Notes: generated by a model not told the origin, from the letters alone. A DNA stretch of 60,227 nt from Candidatus Hungatella pullicola (GCA_019114305.1 DXFU01000027.1:1-60227); one strand, 5' to 3'. Positions 16,113-25,312 are shown, counted from the first letter of the stretch. Numbers and translations are program-made.

Positions 16113-17876
16113 ATGAAATTTTTACTGGCAGCCATGAATGCCAAGTACATCCACTCCAACCTGGGGATTTACTGTCTGAAAGCTTATGGAGAGAAATGGA
16201 GGGAGCAAAGAGGAAACGAAGGGGAGGATTTTGTTCCCTGGAATATAGAAATTGGCGAATACACCATTAACCATCAAATGGATGATATTTTAAGAGATAT
16301 TTACAGAAGAAAGCCGGATGCAGTGGGGCTGTCCTGCTATATCTGGAATCTGTCTTATGTAATGAACCTGGTAAGGGACCTTCCGAAAATTCTCCCTGAC
16401 ACGGAGATCTGGCTGGGAGGTCCTGAAGTTTCTTATAACGCGGAAACGCTTTTAAGAGAGGAACCTGGCATCAAAGGAATTATGATGGGGGAGGGAGAGG
16501 ATACCTTCCTTCAGATTATAAACGTATATGAACATGTAAAGCCGGAAGAGAGACCGAAGGCGTTCTCCGCCATAGAAGGCCTTGCTGTGAGAGGGGCGGA
16601 AGGTGAAATATGCGTCAGGCCTTTATCAAAAGCTGTGGATATGAACCGGATTCCCTTCCCTTATACGGATCTGGAGCAGCTGGAAAACCGGATTATTTAC
16701 TATGAGAGCAGCAGAGGCTGCCCTTTTTCCTGCAGTTATTGTCTGTCCTCTCTGGATAAGTCGGTGAGATACAGAGATCTGGAGCTGGTTAAGAAGGAAC
16801 TGGAATTCTTTCTGGAAAAAAAGGTCCCACAGGTGAAATTTGTGGATCGTACCTTTAACTGTAGCCGGTCAAGAACGTTGGAGATTTGGACGTATTTGCG
16901 GGATCACGACAACGGGGTGACTAATTTTCATTTTGAAATATCTGCTGATCTGCTGAACCAGGAGGAGATTGAGCTGATAAAGACCATGCGACCCGGTCTG
17001 ATTCAGTTGGAAATCGGAGTTCAGAGCACCAATGAGAATACAATAAAAGAAATCCGCAGAACCACAGACCTTCAGAAGCTTTCCCAGGCAGTAGATCAGA
17101 TTAATGCGTTGGGCAATGTTCATCAGCATCTAGATTTAATTGCAGGTCTGCCATGGGAAGGATATGAAAGTTTTCAAAATTCTTTTAACCAGGTGTTTGC
17201 TATGAAGCCTAAACAGCTGCAGCTTGGCTTTTTAAAGGTTCTGAAGGGTTCCTATATGGAAGAAATGGCCGTTGAGTATGGATTAAAGTATCAATGTCAG
17301 CCCCCTTATGAGGTGCTGGGAACCAAGTGGATAGATTACGGAGAGATTCTGAAGCTGAAAGCTGTGGAGGAGATGGTGGAGGTCTATTATAACAGCGGTC
17401 AGTTTGAAAAAACTATGGAAGAGCTTCAAAGGGACAGCCGGACGCCTTTTGATTTGTTCTATGAACTTTCCCTGTTTTATGAAAAACAGGGGCTTAAGGG
17501 GAAAAGCCACAGCCGCATGGCCAGGTATGAGATTCTCTACGATTTTATCAGGGAGAATTTCCCTTACAAAAAAGAAGTTTACGGAGACCTTCTTGTATTT
17601 GATTTGTATTGGAGAGAAAATTTAAAAAGCAGGCCGGCCTTTGCCAGGGATCAGTCTCTCTACCGGAATCGTGTGAGAAAATTCTTCCAGGCTGAGCAGG
17701 AAGAAAGACGTTATCTGAAAGAGGGGTATGACGGCTGTACGGCGGTTCAGATGATGCGTATGGCCCACCTGGAAGTATTTGGTCAGGGAAGGGCTGTCCT
17801 TTTTGACTATAAAAACAGAGATCCCTTGACTTATAACGGCAGGGCTTATGAAATAGGAAGCTGGCAGGAACAATAA
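16113..17876 (+). CDS. B12-binding-domain radical SAM protein (DUF4080 type)
   Basis: A 587 aa radical S-adenosylmethionine enzyme. The N-terminal 140 residues form a cobalamin-binding-like Rossmann domain (SCYIWNLSYVMNLV, WLGGPEVSYNA). The [4Fe-4S] motif CPFSCSYC lies at about 203-210 and is followed by the usual TIM-barrel strands (VKFVDRTFNCS, QLEIGVQS, DLIAGLPWEG). A DUF4080 tail follows. Substrate unknown; relatives are widespread in Clostridia and usually annotated as B12-binding radical SAM proteins. Tight spacing ties it to comEB. Confidence 0.88.
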   Translation: MKFLLAAMNAKYIHSNLGIYCLKAYGEKWREQRGNEGEDFVPWNIEIGEYTINHQMDDILRDIYRRKPDAVGLSCYIWNLSYVMNLVRDLPKILPDTEIWLGGPEVSYNAETLLREEPGIKGIMMGEGEDTFLQIINVYEHVKPEERPKAFSAIEGLAVRGAEGEICVRPLSKAVDMNRIPFPYTDLEQLENRIIYYESSRGCPFSCSYCLSSLDKSVRYRDLELVKKELEFFLEKKVPQVKFVDRTFNCSRSRTLEIWTYLRDHDNGVTNFHFEISADLLNQEEIELIKTMRPGLIQLEIGVQSTNENTIKEIRRTTDLQKLSQAVDQINALGNVHQHLDLIAGLPWEGYESFQNSFNQVFAMKPKQLQLGFLKVLKGSYMEEMAVEYGLKYQCQPPYEVLGTKWIDYGEILKLKAVEEMVEVYYNSGQFEKTMEELQRDSRTPFDLFYELSLFYEKQGLKGKSHSRMARYEILYDFIRENFPYKKEVYGDLLVFDLYWRENLKSRPAFARDQSLYRNRVRKFFQAEQEERRYLKEGYDGCTAVQMMRMAHLEVFGQGRAVLFDYKNRDPLTYNGRAYEIGSWQEQ

Positions 17877-17904
17877 AGAAAAAGCAGAGCCGGGGAGGAG
17901 GCAG

Positions 17905-18624
17905 ATGATGGAGACAGCTTATATTGCCGTGGATTTGGAAACTACCGGCCTGGATCCTAAGCGGGATAAGATTATTGAAATAGGGGCAGTAAAAATAGAA
18001 AATGGAAAAGAAACCGCGGCTTTTCATACCATGGTACAGCCTTACCGGCTGCTGGAAGAACGGGTTTGTCAGATTACTGGAATCAGAGACGAAGATCTGG
18101 CTGAAGCCCCTGGAATTGACCAGGTAATAGGGCAGTTTTTAGAGTTTGCAGGGGATCTTCCTCTTGCGGGACATCATGTGATTTTTGATTACAGCTTTCT
18201 TAAGAGAGCAGCAGTGAATCAGAAACTGGATTTTGAGAGGCGGGGAATCGATACCCTTGGGCTGGCCCGGAAATTTATGCCTCAGGAAGAGAAGAAAAAT
18301 CTGGCGGCGGCCTGCGCCTATTTTGGAATATCTCAGGAGACCCATCACAGAGCTTTGGCAGATGCCAGAGCGGCAAGCAGGCTTCTTGAAAAAATGAAGG
18401 AAGATTATGGGGAGAAAAGCCCGGACAGCTTTGTCCCAGTGCCTTTGATCTATAAAGTAAAGAGGGAGCAGCCGGCTACAAAATTGCAAAAAGAACACTT
18501 GCAGGATCTGTTAAAATATCATAAAATAGCGTTAACTGTGCAGATTGAGCATTTATCCAGAAATGAAATTTCCAGAATAACGGATAAAATCATATCACAG
18601 TACGGAAGAATAAGAAAGAGGTGA
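17905..18624 (+). CDS. DEDDh 3'-5' exonuclease (DNA polymerase III epsilon-like)
   Basis: A 239 aa exonuclease with all signature motifs: DLETTGLDP (ExoI, near 10), GHHVIFDYSFLK (ExoII, near 90) and HRALADAR (ExoIII, near 150). The C-terminal 70 residues are basic and outside the nuclease core. The length does not match PolC proofreading domains; stand-alone epsilon-like enzymes of this sort are thought to act in DNA repair. Two ATGs (17905 and 17908) follow GGAGGAGG. Confidence 0.9.
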   Translation: MMETAYIAVDLETTGLDPKRDKIIEIGAVKIENGKETAAFHTMVQPYRLLEERVCQITGIRDEDLAEAPGIDQVIGQFLEFAGDLPLAGHHVIFDYSFLKRAAVNQKLDFERRGIDTLGLARKFMPQEEKKNLAAACAYFGISQETHHRALADARAASRLLEKMKEDYGEKSPDSFVPVPLIYKVKREQPATKLQKEHLQDLLKYHKIALTVQIEHLSRNEISRITDKIISQYGRIRKR

Positions 18625-18630
18625 GCCAAA

Positions 18631-18741
18631 GTGATTAACTTTAATAATAGAAAAAACAGAAATGTTTTCTCAATTGTTTTGGTTGTAATAGTAATTCTTT
18701 TGATAGTGGCTATGGTACTTCCTATGATGTTAAGCTTTTAA
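18631..18741 (+). CDS. Single-pass membrane miniprotein (36 aa)
   Basis: A GTG-started 36-codon frame behind AGAGGTGAG, 6 bases after the exonuclease gene. A basic N-terminus (NNRKNRN) is followed by one strongly hydrophobic helix of about 23 residues. Such one-helix proteins, for example the stressosome-linked Prli42 of Firmicutes, are easily missed. I do not claim it is Prli42; only the topology and size are similar. Confidence 0.6.
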   Translation: MINFNNRKNRNVFSIVLVVIVILLIVAMVLPMMLSF

Positions 18742-18772
18742 TGATTGAGCAGCAGGAAATTGAGGAGAGAGC

Positions 18773-20326
18773 ATGAGAAAAAAGACTTGGACAATGGCCT
18801 TTGCGGCGGGGGCTTTCGCTGCAGGCCTGTCATTTGCCTATCCTTCCCAGGCCTATGCCGATACCTTCCCAAAGGGTTCCTATGCTGGTGATATCAGTTT
18901 GGAGGGAATGACCAGGGAGGAAGCTGCGGAGACGGTGAAGGAAAAGATTTTCCAGATGGAAACGCAGACAATTACCCTGGTGGTGGGAGACCATACTGCT
19001 GAGACTACAGCCGGGGATCTGGGATTTGCCTGGAATAATCCCCAGGCGGTGGAGGAGGCTGCCGACAGCTTTGAGACAGGCAATCTTATAGAACGTTATC
19101 TGGCCAGAACCGATATTGAGGAGAATCAGATGGTGATTCCTCTGGATACAGGACTGGATGACGGACTGGTTACAGCCTTTGTGGAAGAAAACTGCGCATC
19201 TGCTTCAGTGGAAGCTCAGGATGCCCAAATTACAAGGGAAAATGGACAGTTTGTGGTAACCCCATCTGTGACAGGGCAGGCAGTTGATACGGCAGTTACC
19301 AAACAGGCGGTTCAGGACGCGGTGGCCGGGGGATTGGATGAGCCGGTAACCGTTACGGCCCAGGTAACGGAAACCCAGCCTGCCAGGACCACAGAGGCGC
19401 TTTCCACTATACAGGATGTGCTTGGGACATTTTCCACCAGCTTTGCCAGCAGCGGCACGGCCAGAGCTACCAATGTTCGGGTAGGGGCATCAAAAATCAA
19501 CGGACGGGTGCTTATGCCGGGAGAAACCTTATCTGGCTACGAATGTCTGAACCCTTTTACCACAGACAATGGGTATATGAATGCAGCCTCCTATGAAAAT
19601 GGTCAGGTGGTGGACAGCATTGGAGGCGGTGTCTGTCAGATCTCTACCACGTTGTATAATGCAGCCCTTCGGGCTGAACTGGAGATTACCCAGAGGCAGA
19701 ACCATTCTATGATTGTCACTTATGTAAAACCATCGGAAGATGCCGCCATTGCCGGAACCTACAAAGATCTGAAGATTACCAATAATTATCAGACGCCCAT
19801 TTACGTAGAAGGATTAACAGAGGGCAGAACTTTGACCTTTACCATATATGGGCAGGAAACACGGCCAGAGAACCGGACTGTTGAGTTTGTTTCTGAGACC
19901 ATAAGCGTTACGGATCCGGGAGCGCCTAAGGAGGAGCTGGATCCCACTTTGCCGCCGGGAAGCAGAAGGCAGGTTCAGTCTGCTCATACGGGAATGAAAT
20001 CCAGATTGTGGAAATACATCTATGTAGACGGCGTAGAGCAGAGCCGGGAAATTCTTCATACGGACACATACAATGCCTCCAAGGCGATTGTAAAGGTGGG
20101 GCCGGCAGTTCCGGCTGTGGCAGCACCGGAGGAGACAACGCCGGCAGAAACGGTTCCGCAGACACCGGAGACAACACCGGCTCAGCCTACAGAGCCTGTT
20201 ATTGTAGAAGGGATCAACGGAGGACCGGGGGTGACGGCCGCTGAGCTGGAAACTGCCGCTTCTCCTGAACATGGTCCCGGAGGAGACGAAGAAACGGCCC
20301 AGGTACCGGCAGGTCCTGGAATGTAA
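18773..20326 (+). CDS. VanW-family exported cell-wall protein
   Basis: A 517 aa secreted protein: signal peptide to about 30 (ends PSQAYA), two peptidoglycan-binding-4-like repeats (about 35-200), then a VanW domain with the hallmark GGGVCQISTTLYNA near 285-298, a G5-like beta segment and a Pro/Thr/Glu-rich tail (about 440-517). VanW proteins occur in some vancomycin-resistance clusters and widely in Clostridia, but their biochemical role is unknown. The VanW cysteine has been proposed to be important. No resistance genes are nearby. Confidence 0.9.
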   Translation: MRKKTWTMAFAAGAFAAGLSFAYPSQAYADTFPKGSYAGDISLEGMTREEAAETVKEKIFQMETQTITLVVGDHTAETTAGDLGFAWNNPQAVEEAADSFETGNLIERYLARTDIEENQMVIPLDTGLDDGLVTAFVEENCASASVEAQDAQITRENGQFVVTPSVTGQAVDTAVTKQAVQDAVAGGLDEPVTVTAQVTETQPARTTEALSTIQDVLGTFSTSFASSGTARATNVRVGASKINGRVLMPGETLSGYECLNPFTTDNGYMNAASYENGQVVDSIGGGVCQISTTLYNAALRAELEITQRQNHSMIVTYVKPSEDAAIAGTYKDLKITNNYQTPIYVEGLTEGRTLTFTIYGQETRPENRTVEFVSETISVTDPGAPKEELDPTLPPGSRRQVQSAHTGMKSRLWKYIYVDGVEQSREILHTDTYNASKAIVKVGPAVPAVAAPEETTPAETVPQTPETTPAQPTEPVIVEGINGGPGVTAAELETAASPEHGPGGDEETAQVPAGPGM

Positions 20327-20342
20327 GGAGAAAAGAGTTATT

Positions 20343-20918
20343 ATGAGAAGAATCGAGAGGGATAATACCGGGCTTATGAAGCCCGGTCAGGACCTGGTGA
20401 TGGCAGGATATGCCGGATGGGCAGGAACCCTTAGGATTGCGGATCTGAAGAGGGCGGAACTGGAACAATGGTTTCGCCCTTCTTATATAGAAAATATGCT
20501 GCAGACCAAATGGGAAAGTCCGGAAAATACACAATCGTTCTGGCGCTCTGTGGGAGCCGCGGAGTGGGAGGAAGCAGGGGAAGGCGGAGTTTTTGCCGCT
20601 CTTTGGAGATTGTCAGGGGCCTATATGACAGGAGTGGAATTCTGGCTGAGAGATATTCCTTTGAGACAGGAGACGGTGGAGCTTTGCGAGAGATACGAGT
20701 TAAATCCTTACCGTCTCCTGTCTGAAGGCGCCTTTGTTCTTGCCGGGGACAATGGACTTGATTTGGTAAGAAACCTGAGGGAGAAAAATATCCCGGCAGC
20801 AGTGATTGGAAAGGTTACCACAGGCATTGGAAGAGTAATTCGCAGCCAGGATGGAACGGGATACCTGGAACGTCCGGGCAGAGATGAAATAGAAAAGATT
20901 TTACACACTGTGACTTAA
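20343..20918 (+). CDS. AIR-synthase-related protein, C-terminal half only (HypE/PurM-like)
   Basis: A 191 aa protein starting MRRIERDNTG behind AAGGAGAAAAG. Its central part (LCERYELNPYRLLSEGAFVLAG, IPAAVIGKVTTG, RDEIEKI) resembles the C-terminal domain of AIR synthase/HypE/ThiL proteins. The ATP-binding N-terminal half of those enzymes is absent, so HypE or PurM activity is not expected. No hydrogenase genes are near. It is probably a lineage-specific derivative; function unknown. Confidence 0.7.
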   Translation: MRRIERDNTGLMKPGQDLVMAGYAGWAGTLRIADLKRAELEQWFRPSYIENMLQTKWESPENTQSFWRSVGAAEWEEAGEGGVFAALWRLSGAYMTGVEFWLRDIPLRQETVELCERYELNPYRLLSEGAFVLAGDNGLDLVRNLREKNIPAAVIGKVTTGIGRVIRSQDGTGYLERPGRDEIEKILHTVT

Positions 20919-20965
20919 GAAGAAAGGCGCCGAAAGCGCATAAAAAACAAGCAGGAGGGAAGGCA

Positions 20966-21448
20966 ATGAGAGAAAAAATACTGGCAATTATAGAAAAAAA
21001 CAGCAGAATCGATTTAAAGGATCTGGCCATCCTTTTAGGGGAGAGCGAGGCCGCCGTGGCCAATGAGATCGCTGACATGGAAAAGGAGCATGTGATTTGC
21101 GGCTATCATACTCTGATTAATTGGGACAATACAAGCAATGAGAAGGTTGTGGCTCTCATTGAGGTGAAGGTAACACCTCAGAGAGGAATGGGCTTTGACA
21201 AAATCGCTGAGAGAATTTACCAGTACAGCGAGGTAAACGCAGTGTACTTGATGTCAGGGGCCTTTGATTTTACTGTATTTATTGAAGGGAAAACCATGCG
21301 GGAGGTGGCTCAGTTCGTTTCTGAAAAGCTTGCTACTTTAGATGCTGTTTTAAGCACAGCCACCCATTTTGTGCTGAAGAAGTATAAAGATCACGGAACG
21401 GTGCTGGCACAGGAAACAACAGATGAAAGGATGCTGATTACCCCATGA
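20966..21448 (+). CDS. Lrp/AsnC family transcription regulator
   Basis: A 160 aa feast/famine regulator: N-terminal helix-turn-helix (KDLAILLGESEAAVANEIADME) and a C-terminal RAM ligand domain (EKVVALIEVKVTPQRGMGFDKIAE, YLMSGAFDFTVFIEG). Its stop codon overlaps the start of the aminotransferase gene by 4 bases (ATGA), so the two are translationally coupled. An amino acid effector tied to that enzyme is likely. Confidence 0.93.
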   Translation: MREKILAIIEKNSRIDLKDLAILLGESEAAVANEIADMEKEHVICGYHTLINWDNTSNEKVVALIEVKVTPQRGMGFDKIAERIYQYSEVNAVYLMSGAFDFTVFIEGKTMREVAQFVSEKLATLDAVLSTATHFVLKKYKDHGTVLAQETTDERMLITP

Positions 21449-22614
21449 GAAATCCATTGTCTGAGCGGATTGTAGAGATTCCCCCTTCAGGAATCCGTAA
21501 GTTTTTTGATGTAGTAAGTGAAATGAAGGATGCCATTTCTCTGGGAGTGGGAGAACCGGATTTTGAGACTCCATGGCATATTAGAGAAGAAGGAATTTAC
21601 TCTTTGGAAAAGGGCAAGACTTTCTATACATCCAACGCGGGACTTAAGGAATTAAAGCAGGAGATCGCCGCCTACCTTAGCCGCCGTTTTGATGTTACAT
21701 ACGATCCGGACCAGGAGCTGATGGTTACAGTGGGAGGAAGCGAGGCAATTGATATTGCTCTGAGGGCCATGCTGGATCCGGGAGATGAGGTACTGATTCC
21801 CCAGCCAAGTTATGTTTCCTATGTTCCCTGCACCATTCTTGCCAACGGAAAGCCAGTGATTATTGAACTGGAGGCAAAGGATCAGTTTCGGCTTACCAAA
21901 GAAAAGCTGTTGGAGAAAATCACTCCTAAAACAAAGGTGCTTGTACTCCCGTTCCCAAACAATCCTACAGGAGCCATAATGGAAGCGAAGGATCTGGAGG
22001 AAATTGCAAAGATTGTGGCGGAAAGGGATTTGTTTGTAATTTCAGATGAGATTTACGGGGAGCTTACTTACGGAACAGACCACACAACCATTGCCGCGTT
22101 TCCTGGGATGAAGGAGAGGACCGTTTTGATTAACGGGTTTTCCAAGTCTTACGCTATGACAGGATGGCGCCTTGGATATGCAGCAGCTCCTGCCCAGATT
22201 CTGGCGCAGATGCTGAAGATTCACCAGTTTGCCATTATGTGCGCGCCTACAACCAGCCAGTACGCCGCTGTATCAGCTTTGCGGAATGGAGACGGGGATG
22301 TAAAAATGATGAGGGAGTCCTATGATCAAAGAAGACGGTATCTGATGAATGCTTTTAAGGAAATGGGGCTGGAATGCTTCGAACCTCACGGCGCTTTCTA
22401 TACATTTCCAAGCATTAAGCGTTTCGGCATGACATCAGATGAATTTGCCACCCGCCTTCTTTACGAAGAAAAGGTTGCCGTAGTTCCGGGAACTGCTTTT
22501 GGATACTGCGGAGAAGGTTATGTGCGAATTTCCTATGCTTACTCATTGAAAAACCTGAAGGAAGCTTTGGGAAGAATCCAGCGGTTTATTGAAAAACTGG
22601 ATAGAAAGGAATAA
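21445..22614 (+). CDS. PLP-dependent aminotransferase, class I/II
   Basis: A 389 aa fold-type I aminotransferase. Visible are the N-terminal LGVGEPDF, the PNNPTGAI motif, the PLP contact FVISDEIYGEL and the Schiff-base lysine in NGFSKSYAMTGWRLGY. It resembles aspartate/alanine or aromatic aminotransferases of the PatA type; the amino acid used cannot be told from sequence. It is coupled to the upstream Lrp regulator and is followed after 1 base by trmL. Confidence 0.93.
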   Translation: MRNPLSERIVEIPPSGIRKFFDVVSEMKDAISLGVGEPDFETPWHIREEGIYSLEKGKTFYTSNAGLKELKQEIAAYLSRRFDVTYDPDQELMVTVGGSEAIDIALRAMLDPGDEVLIPQPSYVSYVPCTILANGKPVIIELEAKDQFRLTKEKLLEKITPKTKVLVLPFPNNPTGAIMEAKDLEEIAKIVAERDLFVISDEIYGELTYGTDHTTIAAFPGMKERTVLINGFSKSYAMTGWRLGYAAAPAQILAQMLKIHQFAIMCAPTTSQYAAVSALRNGDGDVKMMRESYDQRRRYLMNAFKEMGLECFEPHGAFYTFPSIKRFGMTSDEFATRLLYEEKVAVVPGTAFGYCGEGYVRISYAYSLKNLKEALGRIQRFIEKLDRKE

Positions 22615-22615
22615 T

Positions 22616-23107
22616 ATGAATATTGTGCTGTTAGAACCGGAGATGCCGGCAAATACAGGAAACATTGGAAGAACCTGTGTGGCTACAGGAACAAAGCTTC
22701 ATCTCATTCAGCCTTTGGGATTTAAGCTCAGTGACAAGCTGATTAAAAGAGCGGGACTGGATTACTGGGATAAGCTGGATGTGACCGTATATACAGACTA
22801 TGAGGATTTCCTGGAGAAAAATCCGGGAGCAAAGATTTACATGGCTACTACAAAGGGGCTTCATGTATATTCAGATGTAAAATATGAGCCGGACTGCTAT
22901 ATTATGTTCGGAAAGGAAAGCGCAGGGATTCCGGAGGAAATTCTTCTGGAAAATCAGGAAAATTGTGTGAGGATTCCTATGTGGGGAGATATCCGCTCCT
23001 TGAATTTGTCTAATTCTGTCTCTATTATCCTGTACGAGGCACTGAGACAGAATGGTTTTGAGAACATGACCATGGAGGGAGAGCTTCACAGACTGCACTG
23101 GAAATAA
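22616..23107 (+). CDS. trmL: tRNA (cytidine/uridine-34-2'-O)-methyltransferase
   Basis: SPOUT-class enzyme that methylates the wobble ribose of tRNA-Leu. The 163 aa product starts MNIVLLEPEMPANTGNIGRTC and carries the knotted SAM site FGKESAGIPEEIL and IRSLNLSNSVSIILYE. ATG 22616 follows AGAAAGGA; a frame extending upstream into the aminotransferase gene is not needed. Confidence 0.95.
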   Translation: MNIVLLEPEMPANTGNIGRTCVATGTKLHLIQPLGFKLSDKLIKRAGLDYWDKLDVTVYTDYEDFLEKNPGAKIYMATTKGLHVYSDVKYEPDCYIMFGKESAGIPEEILLENQENCVRIPMWGDIRSLNLSNSVSIILYEALRQNGFENMTMEGELHRLHWK

Positions 23108-23132
23108 AAACTGCAGATTCATAACCAGCAAA

Positions 23133-23181
23133 GGCGGGAACCGTCCAGGTGAAAAACACCTGGAACGGCTCCCGCCTTTTT
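23133..23181. terminator. Strong terminator between trmL and the histidine kinase gene
   Basis: Arms of about 19-20 bases (23133-23151 and 23157-23176) with one bulge and an A5 loop, followed by T5. It ends the trmL transcript; the minus-strand side has only a weak U-run. Confidence 0.9.
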
Positions 23182-23211
23182 ATGAGCCCTCAGCGCATGT
23201 GCTGCAGGCAG

Positions 23212-24618
23212 TTACAGGTTTGTAGCTTTGGGAAGACTGAATATAAATTCTGTTCCCACCCCTTCTGTACTGATTACATCAATATTTTCTCCATGAGCTT
23301 GTATGATTTCTTTTACAATAGCCAGTCCCAGTCCGGTTCCCTTTTTATCCTTTCCTCTTGACAGGTCTGTTTTGTAAAATCGGTCCCATATTTTTTTTAT
23401 GCTGTCTTTGGGGATTCCGATTCCTGTGTCCTTTACAGAAATAAAGATTTTTTCATACTTTTCAGAGGCCTGTATATAGATCGTAGAATTATTGTGGCTG
23501 AACTTAATGGCATTGTCAATGAGATTGTACATAACCTGCTGAATTTTTCCCAAGTCAGCGTAAACCATCTGGATGGTGTCGGAAAAAGTAAGATCGAAGG
23601 TAATATTTTTCTGTCCGCAGATCACCTCAAAAGTGGCGGCCGTATCCTTGATCACCCGGTTGATATCAAAATTTGACCGGTTTAAGTATCCTTTGCTGTC
23701 CAGGGTGTCCAGAGTCAGCAGTCCCTGAGTCAGCTTATTGAGACGCTCCGTCTCGGCGATTACCTTGGTCAGATATTTCTCGTGCATTTCCGGAGGAATG
23801 GTTCCATCCAGAATAGCCTCCAGAAATCCTTTGATGGAGGTAAGGGGAGAGCGGAAATCATGGGAGACATTGGCGATAAAGTTTTTCTGATATTCTTCCA
23901 TCTTATTCAGTTCATCAGACATATAGTTGAGGGTTGCGGCCAGATAGCCCATCTCATCCCGGTTCTCCACATCAATGTGGTAGGTAAGATTGCCGTGAGC
24001 ATACTCATTGGCCCCGGCCGTAATTTTCTTTAACGGCAGGAAAACAGTTCTGGTGAAAATAAGAAGAATGATCAGGGAGATGGCAAATACAATGAGAAAG
24101 GTTATGTACAGGATGTTTAAAATTCCCTCCCTGGTGGCAAAAAGAGCGGACATGGGAAGATGAATGAGCACATACCCATAAGTGGTGTAATTGCCTGTAA
24201 TCGGCGCCTGAACCGTGAGAACGTCGTAAGTAAACTGATTATAGTAGTTGCCGATGGTGTAAGGCTGATTTCCAAAAGAGGCGGGATCAAAGTCAGAAAT
24301 GGTCTCACCTGCTTTTTTGGAATTATTGCTGTCTGCCACAATTTCGCCGTTCCGGTCAATAATCCATATATCAGAATTCAGATAGCGGGCAGCCGCGGAC
24401 AGATCGTAATCGTCAGCTGTAAGGGCAATATTCTCTCCGCGGTATATACCGCTGTAGCCGGAAGCGATTTCTGTGGCCTCATCATAAAGAAGACTGGACT
24501 GATGATTGATCAGCAGCCGCTCCGTAAGATGGGAAGAAAAAACCGCTATGGTAATAAAACTTAAAAAACCAAAAATCAGGTATCCAAGAATAAATTTGGA
24601 ATAGAGTGAATGAGTCAT
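23212..24618 (-). CDS. Sensor histidine kinase of the cotJ-interrupted two-component system
   Basis: A 468 aa membrane sensor: helix at about 9-29, extracellular domain of about 130 residues, second helix near 162-185, HAMP, dimerisation box NVSHDFRSPLTSIKGF (phospho-His) and ATPase motifs DNAIKFS, DTGIGIPKD and GTGLGLAIVKEI. ATG 24618 follows TGAGGTG by 6 bases. The cognate response regulator is almost surely the PhoB-type protein encoded at 26013-26723 on the same strand. The two are unusual in being separated by the oppositely oriented cotJABC genes. Confidence 0.93.
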   Translation of the reverse strand: MTHSLYSKFILGYLIFGFLSFITIAVFSSHLTERLLINHQSSLLYDEATEIASGYSGIYRGENIALTADDYDLSAAARYLNSDIWIIDRNGEIVADSNNSKKAGETISDFDPASFGNQPYTIGNYYNQFTYDVLTVQAPITGNYTTYGYVLIHLPMSALFATREGILNILYITFLIVFAISLIILLIFTRTVFLPLKKITAGANEYAHGNLTYHIDVENRDEMGYLAATLNYMSDELNKMEEYQKNFIANVSHDFRSPLTSIKGFLEAILDGTIPPEMHEKYLTKVIAETERLNKLTQGLLTLDTLDSKGYLNRSNFDINRVIKDTAATFEVICGQKNITFDLTFSDTIQMVYADLGKIQQVMYNLIDNAIKFSHNNSTIYIQASEKYEKIFISVKDTGIGIPKDSIKKIWDRFYKTDLSRGKDKKGTGLGLAIVKEIIQAHGENIDVISTEGVGTEFIFSLPKATNL

Positions 24619-24653
24619 AGGTTCACCTCAGATGATAAACATTTGATTTGATG

Positions 24654-24682
24654 ATAACATAAAAAATTATTCCGGACAACAA
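24654..24682 (-). promoter_or_regulatory. Possible own promoter of the histidine kinase gene
   Basis: On the minus strand TTGTTG (24682-24677) and TGTTAT (24659-24654) are 17 bases apart. A separate promoter is needed here if the kinase is not read through from the distant regulator gene. Confidence 0.4.
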
Positions 24683-24796
24683 CAATTACCAGGAGCAATT
24701 GCTGGAGGCAGTGACAGAAATTGCAGAAGGAGAAAAAGATAAATCCGCAGATACTAATAGGGATCAAGAAAATCGATCAGAGAGGAGTGTTGTCAT

Positions 24797-25024
24797 ATGA
24801 ATATCTGTCCTTTGGAAGAAGACCGCAAATCAGATTCCTGTAAAAATTATCCTCTTCCGGGAAATGGCCTGTATTTGGGCATTGCCGCTGTTCCTTTTCA
24901 GCCCTGGCAGCAGCCTTATAATCTGGAAACGGCTTTAAAGCAGGGAACGTTGTTCCCTTGTCTGGATCTTCCATTTTACTGCTGTCCCGGCAGGGATGTA
25001 ACAGGAGGTGGGTTAAATGGCTGA
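24797..25024 (+). CDS. cotJA: Spore coat protein CotJA
   Basis: A 75 aa protein rich in Pro and Cys, with GLYLGIAAVPFQPWQQPYNL near the middle and FPCLDLPFYC, the hallmark of CotJA. In Bacillus the cotJ genes are made in the mother cell under sigma-E and the products enter the spore coat. AGAGGAG lies 9 bases before ATG 24797. The gene overlaps cotJB by 8 bases. Confidence 0.92.
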   Translation: MNICPLEEDRKSDSCKNYPLPGNGLYLGIAAVPFQPWQQPYNLETALKQGTLFPCLDLPFYCCPGRDVTGGGLNG

Positions 25025-25310
25025 CCGCATTCAGCTTATGAAGGAGATTTATGAAGTAAGCTTTGGTGTGAATGATTTGACTCTTTATCTGGATACCCAT
25101 CCCAGAGACCAGGAAGCGCTTCAGCTGTTTGACGAATATTCCAAAAGGAGAAAACAGCTGCTGAAGCTTTACGGGGAAAGCTTTGAGCCGCTGACTGCGG
25201 ATTGTATCTGTCCGGAGTCTAATAATCAATCAGGACAGCATACCAAATACGCAGGGGAGAAACATTGGACCTGGACAGACGGTCCTCTGCCCTGGGAAGG
25301 AGGCGTTTGA
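25017..25310 (+). CDS. cotJB: Spore coat protein CotJB
   Basis: A 97 aa CotJB: helical hairpin ending in VNDLTLYLDTHPRDQEALQLF, typical of the family, and a tail with DWPW-like aromatic motifs (WTWTDGPLPWEGGV). It starts within the end of cotJA behind AGGAGG and ends 2 bases before cotJC, giving a tightly coupled operon. Confidence 0.93.
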   Translation: MADRIQLMKEIYEVSFGVNDLTLYLDTHPRDQEALQLFDEYSKRRKQLLKLYGESFEPLTADCICPESNNQSGQHTKYAGEKHWTWTDGPLPWEGGV

Positions 25311-25312
25311 TT

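Noticed and set aside
18773-20326. Vancomycin-resistance cluster around the VanW protein
   Set aside because: No vanA/B ligase, vanH or vanX genes are nearby; VanW proteins are common in Clostridia without resistance.
24619-24796. Sigma-E promoter for cotJABC
   Set aside because: A sigma-E promoter is expected, but I could not find a -35/-10 pair close enough to the consensus to report.
24667-24800. In-frame coding-like stretch just before cotJA
   Set aside because: About 40 codons are open and read like a charged helical peptide, but there is no start codon and it overlaps the ribosome site and start of cotJA. Possibly a gene relic; not supportable.
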